Positions 48,223 to 57,535 of a DNA stretch of 64,000 bases are shown piece by piece (within the stretch, counting starts at the first letter, position 1; each line of letters opens with the position of its first letter). The stretch is from assembly GCA_963969595.1 (NCBI GenBank), contig OZ018417.1, positions 188,501 through 252,500 on the forward strand, in the 5' to 3' direction. The notes beneath the pieces are model-generated. The model searched no databases. It saw nothing but the letters and a program-made list of their open reading frames with translations, and was not told where the DNA came from. This DNA comes from Neckera pumila. Taxonomy: Eukaryota; Streptophyta; Bryopsida; Hypnales; Neckeraceae. Both the position numbers and the translations under genes were made by a program.

Positions 48223-49707
48223 CTTTTTTTCTTTTTTAGACTTAGAATTCTTGGTGCAAATTCCAGAATTCTTCTAAAAGTCTACCGCTGACCAATAAGG
48301 TTTTTACCTATATACTTTGATACAGTATATATTAGAAATTGATTCCATATTGACTCCTTATCGATTCCATATCTCTTTCATTAAACAATATGGCCCTTTC
48401 AAATTCAGTTATTTACTGAACTTGCAGTTAGTTAATCAAGCTGAACTCTGTTGTACACAGTTAAGCTTACTGTTAACCAACTCCTCTCGAGAATACAGAC
48501 AAAGGAAGAGCAAGAGCCACTGGACTCCTCTCTGTCTTATGTCAGAAATAAAATAAGATTTGGCAGCCTTCTTGGAAGATCTTGCCTTAACTCGCCAAGT
48601 TAAAGATGAATACAGAAGTGGGTAACCAAAAGCTTGAATGCTGTGGAAACCACCGAGCTTCTACTCCCCATTTGGACTCATCCAGGAGTGTGTTAAAAAA
48701 TTTTTTTTACTGCATACCTAGGTGTTGTTTGAGATTCATTCACAACTTGTTACTCGGAGGAGATTGCACTACTGTAGCTTGAGCTCAACAGGGGATTGTG
48801 GCAGCTGTTTGAAATGGTGCTCGGGTCTCAAAATAGCGGCCAACAGGTGTTGATTTAGCAAAAATTTGTCACGACTTAGCTTTGATGTTGAGTTTGTTTG
48901 AACAAGTTCTCTGGTGAATAACGATAACAAGTTTGTGGTATTCTGTAGACACCTCGCATGCGGTCACTAACTTCATACCTTGTCGTTTGTTTCCATGGGT
49001 GCAGGTGAGGAGTACCACCTCCTGGGAATTTTTTCTAAAAATCTCAAACTACTGCATGGGCGGATGAAGATCCTGTTTGTCTGATTATGCTTTGCTGGGA
49101 CCACCAACTCCTTTGCATTACTTAGCTTTCCATTCCTGCTTGTTAGTACTAGTAATTAAATTTAGTTGATGTTTTTTGCTTACACAGTACTCCATCAGAG
49201 TTTCTGGTTCTCAGCTAAAGCACACAGACTTTGCGATACACTTGCAAGCTGCTTTCACTTTCATAAAGTTTCTTACGGCAAAAGTTTGACAACTGAAAGG
49301 AATTATCATCGTACTCTATTTTGTTTTCTTTGTTGTTATAGGAGTTTTCTTATTAACAATGGAAAAGCATTATGATTATACTTCACGTTCTGGTTCATTA
49401 GCTCATATCAGACTCAACTAGCTTGAACTGATTGAACTAGCTTGAACTGTTTGTAAAGGACTGAATCCTTATTGATAAACTGATTAACCATCAATATTGC
49501 TTGGTCTTACTGAGCGGTTACTATTGCTATACTAGATCCGCCAGAACATGCAAAGCTTGTAGAGCTAATCTGGTTTCATCTCTTGCTAGTACCAAGGTTT
49601 TCCTGATCACAAAACTGATTTGGACTTCCCTGAAATGAGTCTGACTTGCAAAAAGGAACAAGAATCTACCCTGACTCTATAAGGGAAGTACCTAAAAAAC
49701 ATTTTTT
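48223..49707 (+). repeat. 5' direct repeat (pseudo-LTR) of the retroelement
   Basis: Repeats the sequence at 53899-55383 at a fixed offset of 5,676 bases. The only difference I noticed is A at 48565 versus G at 54241. It starts in a C/T tract (ctttttttctttttt) and ends cctaaaaaacatttttt. It lacks a TG...CA LTR boundary. The small open frames in it are duplicated together with it and show no protein family. Confidence 0.9.
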
Positions 49708-49840
49708 AACCTCGATCCTTTAAGAGATGGTGAATCTCTTATGGTTTCTTGATCCTTATTGTAATCTTCACTCATGACTGGCTTTGTATTTGTGGCAGTC
49801 TCTCATCAAAGAGCCGGTCTGGCACCCAGACCTGCAAGCA

Positions 49841-51556
49841 ATGGGATACGAGCTACCGCTCCCCCCTCCTATCCCAATCATTCAAGCAACACTAGCAAGT
49901 TTAAAACCTGTTGAAATTCACGCGTTCATTCAAGCTACGGATTTGGAGACCATGAAAAGTAACGGCGACGAAGGTGAGTCGCCACTCATTCTTAGCACGC
50001 TGGACTTGTCGCAGTGGACCAGAGTGTTCGAAGTGGCCAATGGAAAGACACCTGAACTGGGCTTGGTCCGCTTGAAGGAACTGCACTCTTTTCTGACGGA
50101 TATCATTTCCCAAGATGCCGAAGATTATGCATGCTCCCAGAGAGATGCTATCTTGGTGGAGGTCGCCATTCGTGCCGCTAACAACAAAGAGGATTTGGAG
50201 CTAGTAAATAGCCAAAAGAACAGCTGTGAGACTTCCACTATCTCGCATCCTTTTTTAGAAGGGTTCGATATGGCACCAAGCGAACGGACAGCAATTGAGG
50301 ACTTACAAGAGCTTATTATAGGCACGCAAAAACAAAAGGAAGAAGCAGAACTCATTGCTTCTGGCAAAAGGTTAGCCATTCCATTCACCCCTCCTCGCAC
50401 TGTAGAGGATATGCTTATTGCTTGTGACCACCGCGTGTGGCAAGTAGGCAATATCAACCTGTTAGCTCCGATTCCACCATTTGTTTGGAGAATTTGGGGT
50501 GGTTTGCAAACAGGGGACATGACTGAGTGCAAAGAATCAGCAGCTAATAATCGTGCCATGAGCACTGCAGCTAGCTCTATTAGTAATGCCTACAGTCTTA
50601 GCTCCTTTGACCATTCAAAGTGTAGCACAGACAGTATTAAACTGCAGTGTAAGATTGATCCTCCTACGGACAAGCACAGGCGTGATAAACATATGCAAGA
50701 ATTGTGGAATGGTAAAAGACCATACATGAGGTGCAACTGTGCCCCGAATGCTAACCTTGGCTGTGCTGGATCAATGATCTGGTGGGACCATGCAATTTGG
50801 TTTATGGCCAACCACCTCGACTGCTTTTTTGATGACATACCGCATCCATCTCTTCGATCCAAATTCGGTGCATTCCTAGTTTGGTTACATCAAGCGGGAT
50901 CTTTGGCAATCAAGTGCCATATCTCCTTTATGCATGCCAGAAAATGGATTTGTGAAGGTGCGATCCAATTGACAGTGAATCCGGAAGGACCGCTCTTCAA
51001 GGAAAATGCACATCTTCCAGGATACAAGCAAGTGGAACGGCTTCTCAAGCCAGCCAGCTGGTCAATGGCAAATCCGGACAAAACCTCCCAGGGCCCAGCA
51101 GCTAAGCGACAGAAACTATTGACACCATCTCCGGGCAGCAACAACGCAGCAAGAGGACGTGGTAATGGAATGGGTGGTCGTGGCTTCGGCAGAGGCCGTG
51201 GCAACAACTACTACAATTCACCAGGACAAAATTGGGGCAATGGGCCTAATTGGCAACGTTTTAACAAACAGTCCAATGTTATAGGCCACACTTCCAATCA
51301 GAAAAGATCCTCTCCTTGGAATAAAGAGCCGCAACGTCCTCCACGTACACCAGAGACTGTTCCAGCTTTCTCGGTGATGAGCATCTGTGACTCTTTTGGC
51401 TCTGACACGGGTGAACGGAGCTTTAACGACCCACATTCTGGTGGCCAGCGCTCCACTGGACAGACCAATGCTCCTATTGTTAGTCGTATCCAGCTTATTT
51501 CAGATTCCCCACTCAAACGCAAGGCTCTGAGCTTTACTGATGAAAATGAGGAATAA
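49841..51556 (+). CDS. Retroelement ORF1, RGG-box protein
   Basis: About 571 residues from the first in-frame ATG (MGYELPLPPP); the frame is open a little upstream (from 49778) with no ATG. The N-terminal two-thirds is globular and unfamiliar, with a Cys pair region (MRCNCAPNANLGCAG) and WWDHAIWFMANHLDCFFDD. Then comes a Gly/Arg-rich RGG-type stretch (about 51150-51210: RGRGNGMGGRGFGRGRG) followed by Asn/Gln-rich and Ser-rich tails. RGG boxes bind RNA, so a nucleic-acid-binding, gag-like role in the ribonucleoprotein is likely by position, but it is not shown by homology. Intact, no stops. ORF2 follows after a 50-base gap. Confidence 0.65.
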   Translation: MGYELPLPPPIPIIQATLASLKPVEIHAFIQATDLETMKSNGDEGESPLILSTLDLSQWTRVFEVANGKTPELGLVRLKELHSFLTDIISQDAEDYACSQRDAILVEVAIRAANNKEDLELVNSQKNSCETSTISHPFLEGFDMAPSERTAIEDLQELIIGTQKQKEEAELIASGKRLAIPFTPPRTVEDMLIACDHRVWQVGNINLLAPIPPFVWRIWGGLQTGDMTECKESAANNRAMSTAASSISNAYSLSSFDHSKCSTDSIKLQCKIDPPTDKHRRDKHMQELWNGKRPYMRCNCAPNANLGCAGSMIWWDHAIWFMANHLDCFFDDIPHPSLRSKFGAFLVWLHQAGSLAIKCHISFMHARKWICEGAIQLTVNPEGPLFKENAHLPGYKQVERLLKPASWSMANPDKTSQGPAAKRQKLLTPSPGSNNAARGRGNGMGGRGFGRGRGNNYYNSPGQNWGNGPNWQRFNKQSNVIGHTSNQKRSSPWNKEPQRPPRTPETVPAFSVMSICDSFGSDTGERSFNDPHSGGQRSTGQTNAPIVSRIQLISDSPLKRKALSFTDENEE

Positions 51557-51606
51557 CTTGGATTATTTAGTTCTTACAACGTGGATAGCTTGATGTTTGA
51601 TTGTGA

Positions 51607-52569
51607 ACAGATGTATCTCGACTCCTAGCTGTGGACCAGGTCGGCAGGAAAGTTCTACAAAGAGCAAACAAAACCAAGCCCTCAGGCATTGTAATCGTGA
51701 CATACCCCAATAGGGCTATGGAATGGATCAATTTAAAACAGTTGTTTCAGGAAATGATGTTACAATTCAACTTCCCTCAATTGATTCCCTTGGTTCAAGA
51801 GTTATTATTTGCTTGGCGTTATCATGATAGTATCTCAACTTTGTTCTACAAACCTACCTTTGTCTTCAAAAACTTCGAGTTTTTAGACTTATTGGACAAT
51901 TCTAAACCATGTATGTGCAATACAGCCAAGAGACTTCGACGTTTTCTGGATCCTCTTACCTTGCAGGAAGCTACCAACAGGACTCTACAGGTAGCGCATG
52001 TTCGCACGGTGAACTGTGACTTGATACAGCATGGCGATTTGAGGAGGGCTGTGAATATGGGCCTAAATCATATACCTCTCAAGCCAACGGCCATTGGGGT
52101 ATGTATTGCTACTATCATGGATGCTTTTAATCAAGTTGCTGCTATCTTTGATTTGGAATCAATTGAGTTTCCAATTAATGAGGCTAGAAAATGGGTACGG
52201 ATTACATGTCTAGCTAGGCTAAAAAAGGACAAAAACGATAACAAATATGGTTTTCGTTCCTCTCAACTGGATTTATTTTCCATCACCGCTGTCCAAAGAG
52301 AAGTGGAATGGATCACTGAGAATCTATATTGTTCAGGGCTAGACAAAGCATCAAATAATATATGCTTCATTTGCATCAAGCACATTCGCTTGTTAGCTCA
52401 TGATCGACTAATGAGCTCTGATTTTTCACCTTGCTGTGAACTTCACAGTTGGTCATCTCGATCCACAATGATTGAAACAGTCACTAATTCACTAAGGGAA
52501 CTTATTCCTGAACTGAATGTGACTTTCAACTCATTACCGTATTTAATTGGCAACTTTCAAGCTCCATAA
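51607..52569 (+). CDS. Retroelement ORF2, N-terminal part (frame 1)
   Basis: The frame is open from 51607 (no ATG near the start; GTG 51631 is the first alternative start) to TAA at 52569. The sequence MGLNHIPLKPT, then FGFRS-like, and CFICIKHIRLLAHDRL belong to the region upstream of the reverse-transcriptase fingers in the same family as the next ORF. It ends in SLPYLIGNFQAP, and the next ORF takes over in another frame at exactly the point where the family continues with KLHKN. Initiation is unclear: it may depend on reinitiation after ORF1 or on a spliced mRNA. Confidence 0.55.
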   Translation, partial: TDVSRLLAVDQVGRKVLQRANKTKPSGIVIVTYPNRAMEWINLKQLFQEMMLQFNFPQLIPLVQELLFAWRYHDSISTLFYKPTFVFKNFEFLDLLDNSKPCMCNTAKRLRRFLDPLTLQEATNRTLQVAHVRTVNCDLIQHGDLRRAVNMGLNHIPLKPTAIGVCIATIMDAFNQVAAIFDLESIEFPINEARKWVRITCLARLKKDKNDNKYGFRSSQLDLFSITAVQREVEWITENLYCSGLDKASNNICFICIKHIRLLAHDRLMSSDFSPCCELHSWSSRSTMIETVTNSLRELIPELNVTFNSLPYLIGNFQAP

Positions 52570-53761
52570 GAATAAATACCGCTGGCTCACTAACGCCTTT
52601 AGGACGGTATATTCAAATTTGGCCCACATGTTAACAATCTCCACGATGCTCATCTTGGATAGAGTTAAAGAATGGGCTGCTACTGCTCATACAGGCTTTG
52701 CTAATTTTCTCAAAGTCGACACCTCTTTGTTTTGGCAAGTCAATTCGGCCATTGAGGTTGCACTAAATCTCCCAAATCTGATTGCAAATATTTACGTTGC
52801 AGACATCACAAGATGCTATGAGACTATACCGCTGCTTGGCAAGGATAATCTCGCCGATGCCATTGCGCACATCATTCGTTTGGGCTTCCATCAGGAACGC
52901 TCAAAACATCCCCAATCTAACCCTCAGATCTGGGTACGGGTAGATTCTGCAGGCAATGCAGCTCATGCTACCTGGAGCACGAGTTGTCCTTCATATGGAA
53001 ACTTTTTTCCTGTATCTGAGGAAAGGCTGATTAATCTACATACCTGGTTGATGAACAACTGCTACGTAGGACTTGGTGACCGCGTTTGGAGACAGTCTCT
53101 TGGAATTCCCATGGGCTTCAGTTGTTCACCTCTATGGTGTAACCTGTATCTCCTACATTATGAAATTCAATTCATACAACGCTTAGCAAGACTTGGTATG
53201 AGGCATCTCATGGGATGTTTCAAACAGTCATATCGTTATATTGACGATCTTTGTTGGATTAATAATGACTTGGCACGACAGTTCTTAGATCCAAACCAAG
53301 AACGCACACCGGACAATCCATACTGGGTCTATCCATTAGATGTGCTGGAAATAAAATGCGAGGTTAGTGGATTTGCTAAAGATGTCCCTCTCAAGGGTAT
53401 CAGGGCGCATTTCATGAACTTGGACTTTGATGTCAAGGATGATTATTCAGGGCTCTACCAAACTACTAAGTTTGATAAGAGAAGAGCTCTTCCATTCCGA
53501 TATTCGCAATACATTCAATTCAAGTCGAACAGGCCGATTCGACAGTCCTACAGTATTGCGATCTCACAAGTAGTTCCAATACTGTATCTATCAAGCAATG
53601 CTGACGTAGCTGATAATGAAGTGCAAATCCTGATCACCACGCTGCAAGGCAATGGGTTCCACAGGAGCAGACTTACTAGCAATATCGCCAGATTCCTAAG
53701 GGAAAATACTTTTCCTGGGATTAAATTTGATCTACAACTATTGCTGGACAGACTCAAGTAA
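52549..53761 (+). CDS. Retroelement ORF2, reverse transcriptase domain (frame 2)
   Basis: About 404 codons carry all the polymerase landmarks: KLHKNKYRW (fingers), VADITRCYETIP with the first catalytic Asp at 52802-52804, GIPMG at 53102-53116 (B' motif), YRYIDDLCWIN with the YIDD pair at 53237-53248, then FMNLDF and YQTTKFDKR downstream. The C-terminal part (RQSYSIAISQVV...LQGNGFHRSRL) is shared with a group of animal and protist RT proteins whose core reads GIPMGTNCAPLLADL and RYIDD. Catalytic residues are all present. It would copy the element RNA at the target site. It has no ATG of its own at the join: it is fused to 51607-52569 by a one-base frame change, so it is either shifted by the ribosome or disabled. 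Confidence 0.75.
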
Positions 53762-53813
53762 TCCGCGGCATACTATCACACCTGGGGAAAGGAAAAAAAA
53801 ATTTTGTGAAGTA

Positions 53814-53846
53814 TTTGGTGTGCTCCTCAATAGAGGGTACACCAAG
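53814..53846 (+). other. Possible 3' UTR hairpin of the retroelement
   Basis: TTGGTGTG and TACACCAAG are inverted around a short loop between the end of ORF2 and the 3' direct repeat. It might be a recognition structure for the reverse transcriptase, which is inference only. Confidence 0.3.
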
Positions 53847-53898
53847 TACTCCTATTTCAGCAGCAGTCACACCAAGGGTGGTGGTGGGTGTTTTTTTT

Positions 53899-55383
53899 CT
53901 TTTTTTCTTTTTTAGACTTAGAATTCTTGGTGCAAATTCCAGAATTCTTCTAAAAGTCTACCGCTGACCAATAAGGTTTTTACCTATATACTTTGATACA
54001 GTATATATTAGAAATTGATTCCATATTGACTCCTTATCGATTCCATATCTCTTTCATTAAACAATATGGCCCTTTCAAATTCAGTTATTTACTGAACTTG
54101 CAGTTAGTTAATCAAGCTGAACTCTGTTGTACACAGTTAAGCTTACTGTTAACCAACTCCTCTCGAGAATACAGACAAAGGAAGAGCAAGAGCCACTGGA
54201 CTCCTCTCTGTCTTATGTCAGAAATAAAATAAGATTTGGCGGCCTTCTTGGAAGATCTTGCCTTAACTCGCCAAGTTAAAGATGAATACAGAAGTGGGTA
54301 ACCAAAAGCTTGAATGCTGTGGAAACCACCGAGCTTCTACTCCCCATTTGGACTCATCCAGGAGTGTGTTAAAAAATTTTTTTTACTGCATACCTAGGTG
54401 TTGTTTGAGATTCATTCACAACTTGTTACTCGGAGGAGATTGCACTACTGTAGCTTGAGCTCAACAGGGGATTGTGGCAGCTGTTTGAAATGGTGCTCGG
54501 GTCTCAAAATAGCGGCCAACAGGTGTTGATTTAGCAAAAATTTGTCACGACTTAGCTTTGATGTTGAGTTTGTTTGAACAAGTTCTCTGGTGAATAACGA
54601 TAACAAGTTTGTGGTATTCTGTAGACACCTCGCATGCGGTCACTAACTTCATACCTTGTCGTTTGTTTCCATGGGTGCAGGTGAGGAGTACCACCTCCTG
54701 GGAATTTTTTCTAAAAATCTCAAACTACTGCATGGGCGGATGAAGATCCTGTTTGTCTGATTATGCTTTGCTGGGACCACCAACTCCTTTGCATTACTTA
54801 GCTTTCCATTCCTGCTTGTTAGTACTAGTAATTAAATTTAGTTGATGTTTTTTGCTTACACAGTACTCCATCAGAGTTTCTGGTTCTCAGCTAAAGCACA
54901 CAGACTTTGCGATACACTTGCAAGCTGCTTTCACTTTCATAAAGTTTCTTACGGCAAAAGTTTGACAACTGAAAGGAATTATCATCGTACTCTATTTTGT
55001 TTTCTTTGTTGTTATAGGAGTTTTCTTATTAACAATGGAAAAGCATTATGATTATACTTCACGTTCTGGTTCATTAGCTCATATCAGACTCAACTAGCTT
55101 GAACTGATTGAACTAGCTTGAACTGTTTGTAAAGGACTGAATCCTTATTGATAAACTGATTAACCATCAATATTGCTTGGTCTTACTGAGCGGTTACTAT
55201 TGCTATACTAGATCCGCCAGAACATGCAAAGCTTGTAGAGCTAATCTGGTTTCATCTCTTGCTAGTACCAAGGTTTTCCTGATCACAAAACTGATTTGGA
55301 CTTCCCTGAAATGAGTCTGACTTGCAAAAAGGAACAAGAATCTACCCTGACTCTATAAGGGAAGTACCTAAAAAACATTTTTT
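53899..55383 (+). repeat. 3' direct repeat (pseudo-LTR) of the retroelement
   Basis: Second copy of 48223-49707, offset 5,676. Both copies match to the last base before the target T-run. Near-perfect identity argues for recent insertion or recent conversion. Confidence 0.9.
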
Positions 55384-55410
55384 TTGCTTAGAATGATATT
55401 TTGGTAAAAT

Positions 55411-55428
<18 letters not shown>
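55378..55428 (+). repeat. Right copy of the retroelement target duplication
   Basis: Repeats 48172-48222. The T-run extends some bases further (to about 55441) on this side. Confidence 0.7.
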
Positions 55429-55441
<13 letters not shown>

Positions 55442-55762
55442 GAAATTTTTTTTTTCTGACACACCCGTACCGGCGTTCACTGGATCTGGGCAGATCAAGG
55501 AACAGGCCTGAAACGGCCCTCCGCGACCCCCAAATATCATCTAATGTGAATTCAAATAAGGAAACATGAAGTTTTTCTTGACAATGCAAGAGATATAAAG
55601 TGGAATATGAAGATCAGTCAAGAAAGAGACAAAAATTTTGCACTTTGGTGGACGCAAAGGCATGGTAGAAGGGGTCAATGCAATATCCTTTTGATTATCT
55701 TGCTCTACCAAAATTCTCAAATTGGTTGAAGTTTAAAGTTGGGAATGTTGCAGAAGGTGTAA

Positions 55763-56188
55763 GAGCATTCCCACCAGTGCCTGCTCAATGAGAAGCGCCA
55801 AAGGAGATTGAGCAGGCCCTAGCACAGTGAAGGCCGAAAGGTGGAGCAAATACTCCCATCATCCCTAGCTCTGCTCCCCTTCCAAAATTGTGATCCCACT
55901 TTTCCAGGCTACGTGGCTTCTGCATTGGCTTCCTGCTTGTGGTCTTCACCGCATGTATCCAAAATTATTGTGCAAAGCCATACTTGGACAAGCATTGACA
56001 AACAAGATTCTCCACAATTTACGATCTTGAGTTGCTGAAGAGGCTTGCTACTCTTGAGTGGCCGGGTGCATTTTGGAAGTGGGCTCTCTGGAAGTTTGTT
56101 GTGCAAGAGTCATGATGGGGTCAAAAGCAAGCAAGGGCCCTCGGATAAACGTTGCGGCCGCGCCCAACGCAGCACGGTGGGAATGCTC
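55763..56188. mobile_element. PIF/Harbinger-type MITE, TAA duplication
   Basis: Ends GAGCATTCCCACC and GGTGGGAATGCTC are perfect inverted copies, with TAA directly outside both (55760-55762 and 56189-56191). GAGCAT(C/T)(T/C)CC-type ends with TWA targets are common in plant PIF/Harbinger MITEs. 426 bp, GC-richer than average, non-coding. Confidence 0.85.
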
Positions 56189-56394
56189 TAAACCAAGAGT
56201 CCAAAATCGTGAAACAGAGGTGTATTATTTCTACGAGAAAGACCACTTTTTTAACTTGCTCTAAATGTCCATTGAATGCATTTGCAAGTGAGAAGTGCAG
56301 AGGGTGAGAAAGTCACATGTGAAAGCGGAGTTGCATCCGGCCTTTGTTTTACTTCGCGTAAGGGGAAGATTTCTGTTCTAGCAGTCATAAGGAA

Positions 56395-56601
56395 GTGGCA
56401 GAGTATGCAGCATGGATTGAAGAGATTGTTGAATTAAACTATCGCTTGCATTGTAAGTTGCGTCGTCCTTATGTCCTTGTGGTAGAGGCCAAGAAGGGCA
56501 GTTCCAATCTAAAACATTGTGAGAGACTGTTATGGCTTGGTAGTGCTAATTTTTGCACACTTCTGCCCTTGGGTCCAAATTCCTTCGCTTTTTTCCAATG
56601 A
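56395..56601 (+). pseudogene. Possible CACTA transposon protein fragment
   Basis: The frame reads EYAAWIEEIVELNYRLHC and later VLVVEAKKG, which resembles the short domain found beside the TNP2 transposase of plant CACTA elements (Y.GVIEEI.ELNY...VVLV.CKW). The match is brief, the following residues drift, and there are no flanking TNP2 motifs, so it is at most a decayed scrap. Confidence 0.25.
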
Positions 56602-57535
56602 AATGTTAGCAGTTTTTTTTCTTTGATGACCATTGCAGATTTTCAAGGATTGAGGATGATTGGAAAGTTATCTGTGGAACAAAGCTTCGCCGCTGATGGG
56701 GTGACTTGAGACTGGACAAGGCCAAAATCGATTTCTTAACTACTGGCCAAGGTTTAGATTTGGATGGACTGATTGGAGTAGATTAGTTAACATCAGGTCC
56801 GGCGTTTGAGCTTGAGTTGTTTTATTTCTCAGTCTTATGTCGCCATGCACGATGTAAGGTGTAATTAAAAATGTAGGGAATGGTTGGAAAAAAAATGACA
56901 AGTAAAAATTTAATAGGCTTTGTCGCTACTTCAGTTGTGCACATTTGAGACTCAAAGCGTTTCAAATGTGCACTAAAAGTGGAAGTCGCATTTGAACCAT
57001 ATCTGATTATCTGTAAAATATATGTGAAGCCTTCCCTTGTTTTTGCGAGAGTTCGGAAAGGATGCAAGAATATTGCGAGAGTTCGGAAAGGATGCTTAAT
57101 TTGCTGCAGCAGGCAGAAAAAATAAGTGAGGCAGTTCCAACGGGCTTGCCTTCTCAGTCCAGACCATTCGATCGCAAGGTTGGTGGATGCGTGCATAGTA
57201 TATAAATTCCGCGGGGAGACCCGATAGGGCACAGACATGTGAATCTCGGAAACATGTCCAAGGAGTATTTTACGCCCTATAAATAATGTCCTCAAAATAG
57301 AATTTTTTAAATATTCCACTTGAGAATAGTTCAAAAGCATGCTCTTGCATGATTTTTAGACCCTGTATAATTACGTCGATAAATATATAATTTATAGGTC
57401 CCAGGAATTACAAATACCCCGCAGTACTACTCACGTTGTTTTCTACTTTTTTTTGCCAGTGCTTCTCGGAGACATGTGCTGCGTGACAGGTCTCTTGATC
57501 TCAATCATCAAGTCCTTGAATGAGCTGCACAACCT
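56602..57535. other. Intergenic, downstream of the CDC14 gene
   Basis: A 172-codon minus frame at 56822-57340 has no family resemblance; part of it comes from a 30-bp-period duplication of gcgagagttcggaaaggatgc (57043-57095). The 3' end of the CDC14 transcript should fall near 57500 or below. Confidence 0.4.

Larger units (their letters stand above)
48223..55377 (+). mobile_element. Penelope-like retroelement with flanking direct repeats and long target duplication
   Basis: About 7.15 kb. Two 1,485-bp direct repeats enclose ORF1 and a reverse-transcriptase ORF2. Immediately outside, the same target sequence (T8, gcttagaatgatattttgg, taaaataa, T-run) occurs on both sides: 48172-48222 and from 55378. 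The duplication is 35 bp at least and up to about 51 bp, depending on the T-runs. LTR retrotransposons duplicate 4-6 bp, whereas long variable duplications come from target-primed reverse transcription. Terminal direct repeats plus such duplications are typical of Penelope-like elements, whose tandem copies leave pseudo-LTRs. No GIY-YIG endonuclease, protease, RNase H or integrase is visible, so the subclass is open. The near-identical repeats mean a recent insertion. Confidence 0.7.
48028..55546. mobile_element. CATTAG-family MITE, copy 4, split by the retroelement
   Basis: Left end CATTACATGAGATTCGGGGGTC (48028-48049) and right end gacccccaaatatcatctaatg (55525-55546) are inverted copies with few mismatches. 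Removing the insert (48223-55377 plus one copy of the duplicated target) leaves a MITE of about 0.35 kb with a GC-rich left part (cgttcccgcagtctgggaacg hairpin), an A-run/T-run centre and ggcctgaaacggccctcc on the right, just as in copy 1 at 3420. Confidence 0.7.

Noticed and set aside
48223..55383. Ordinary LTR retrotransposon
   Set aside because: No TG...CA ends, no integrase, protease or RNase H, and the target duplication is far too long.
48223..55383. Hammerhead ribozyme in the direct repeats
   Set aside because: I looked for CTGATGA followed by GAAA at proper spacing and did not find it.
56822..57340. 172-codon minus frame as a gene
   Set aside because: No recognisable domain; partly built from a 30-bp-period duplication in non-coding DNA.
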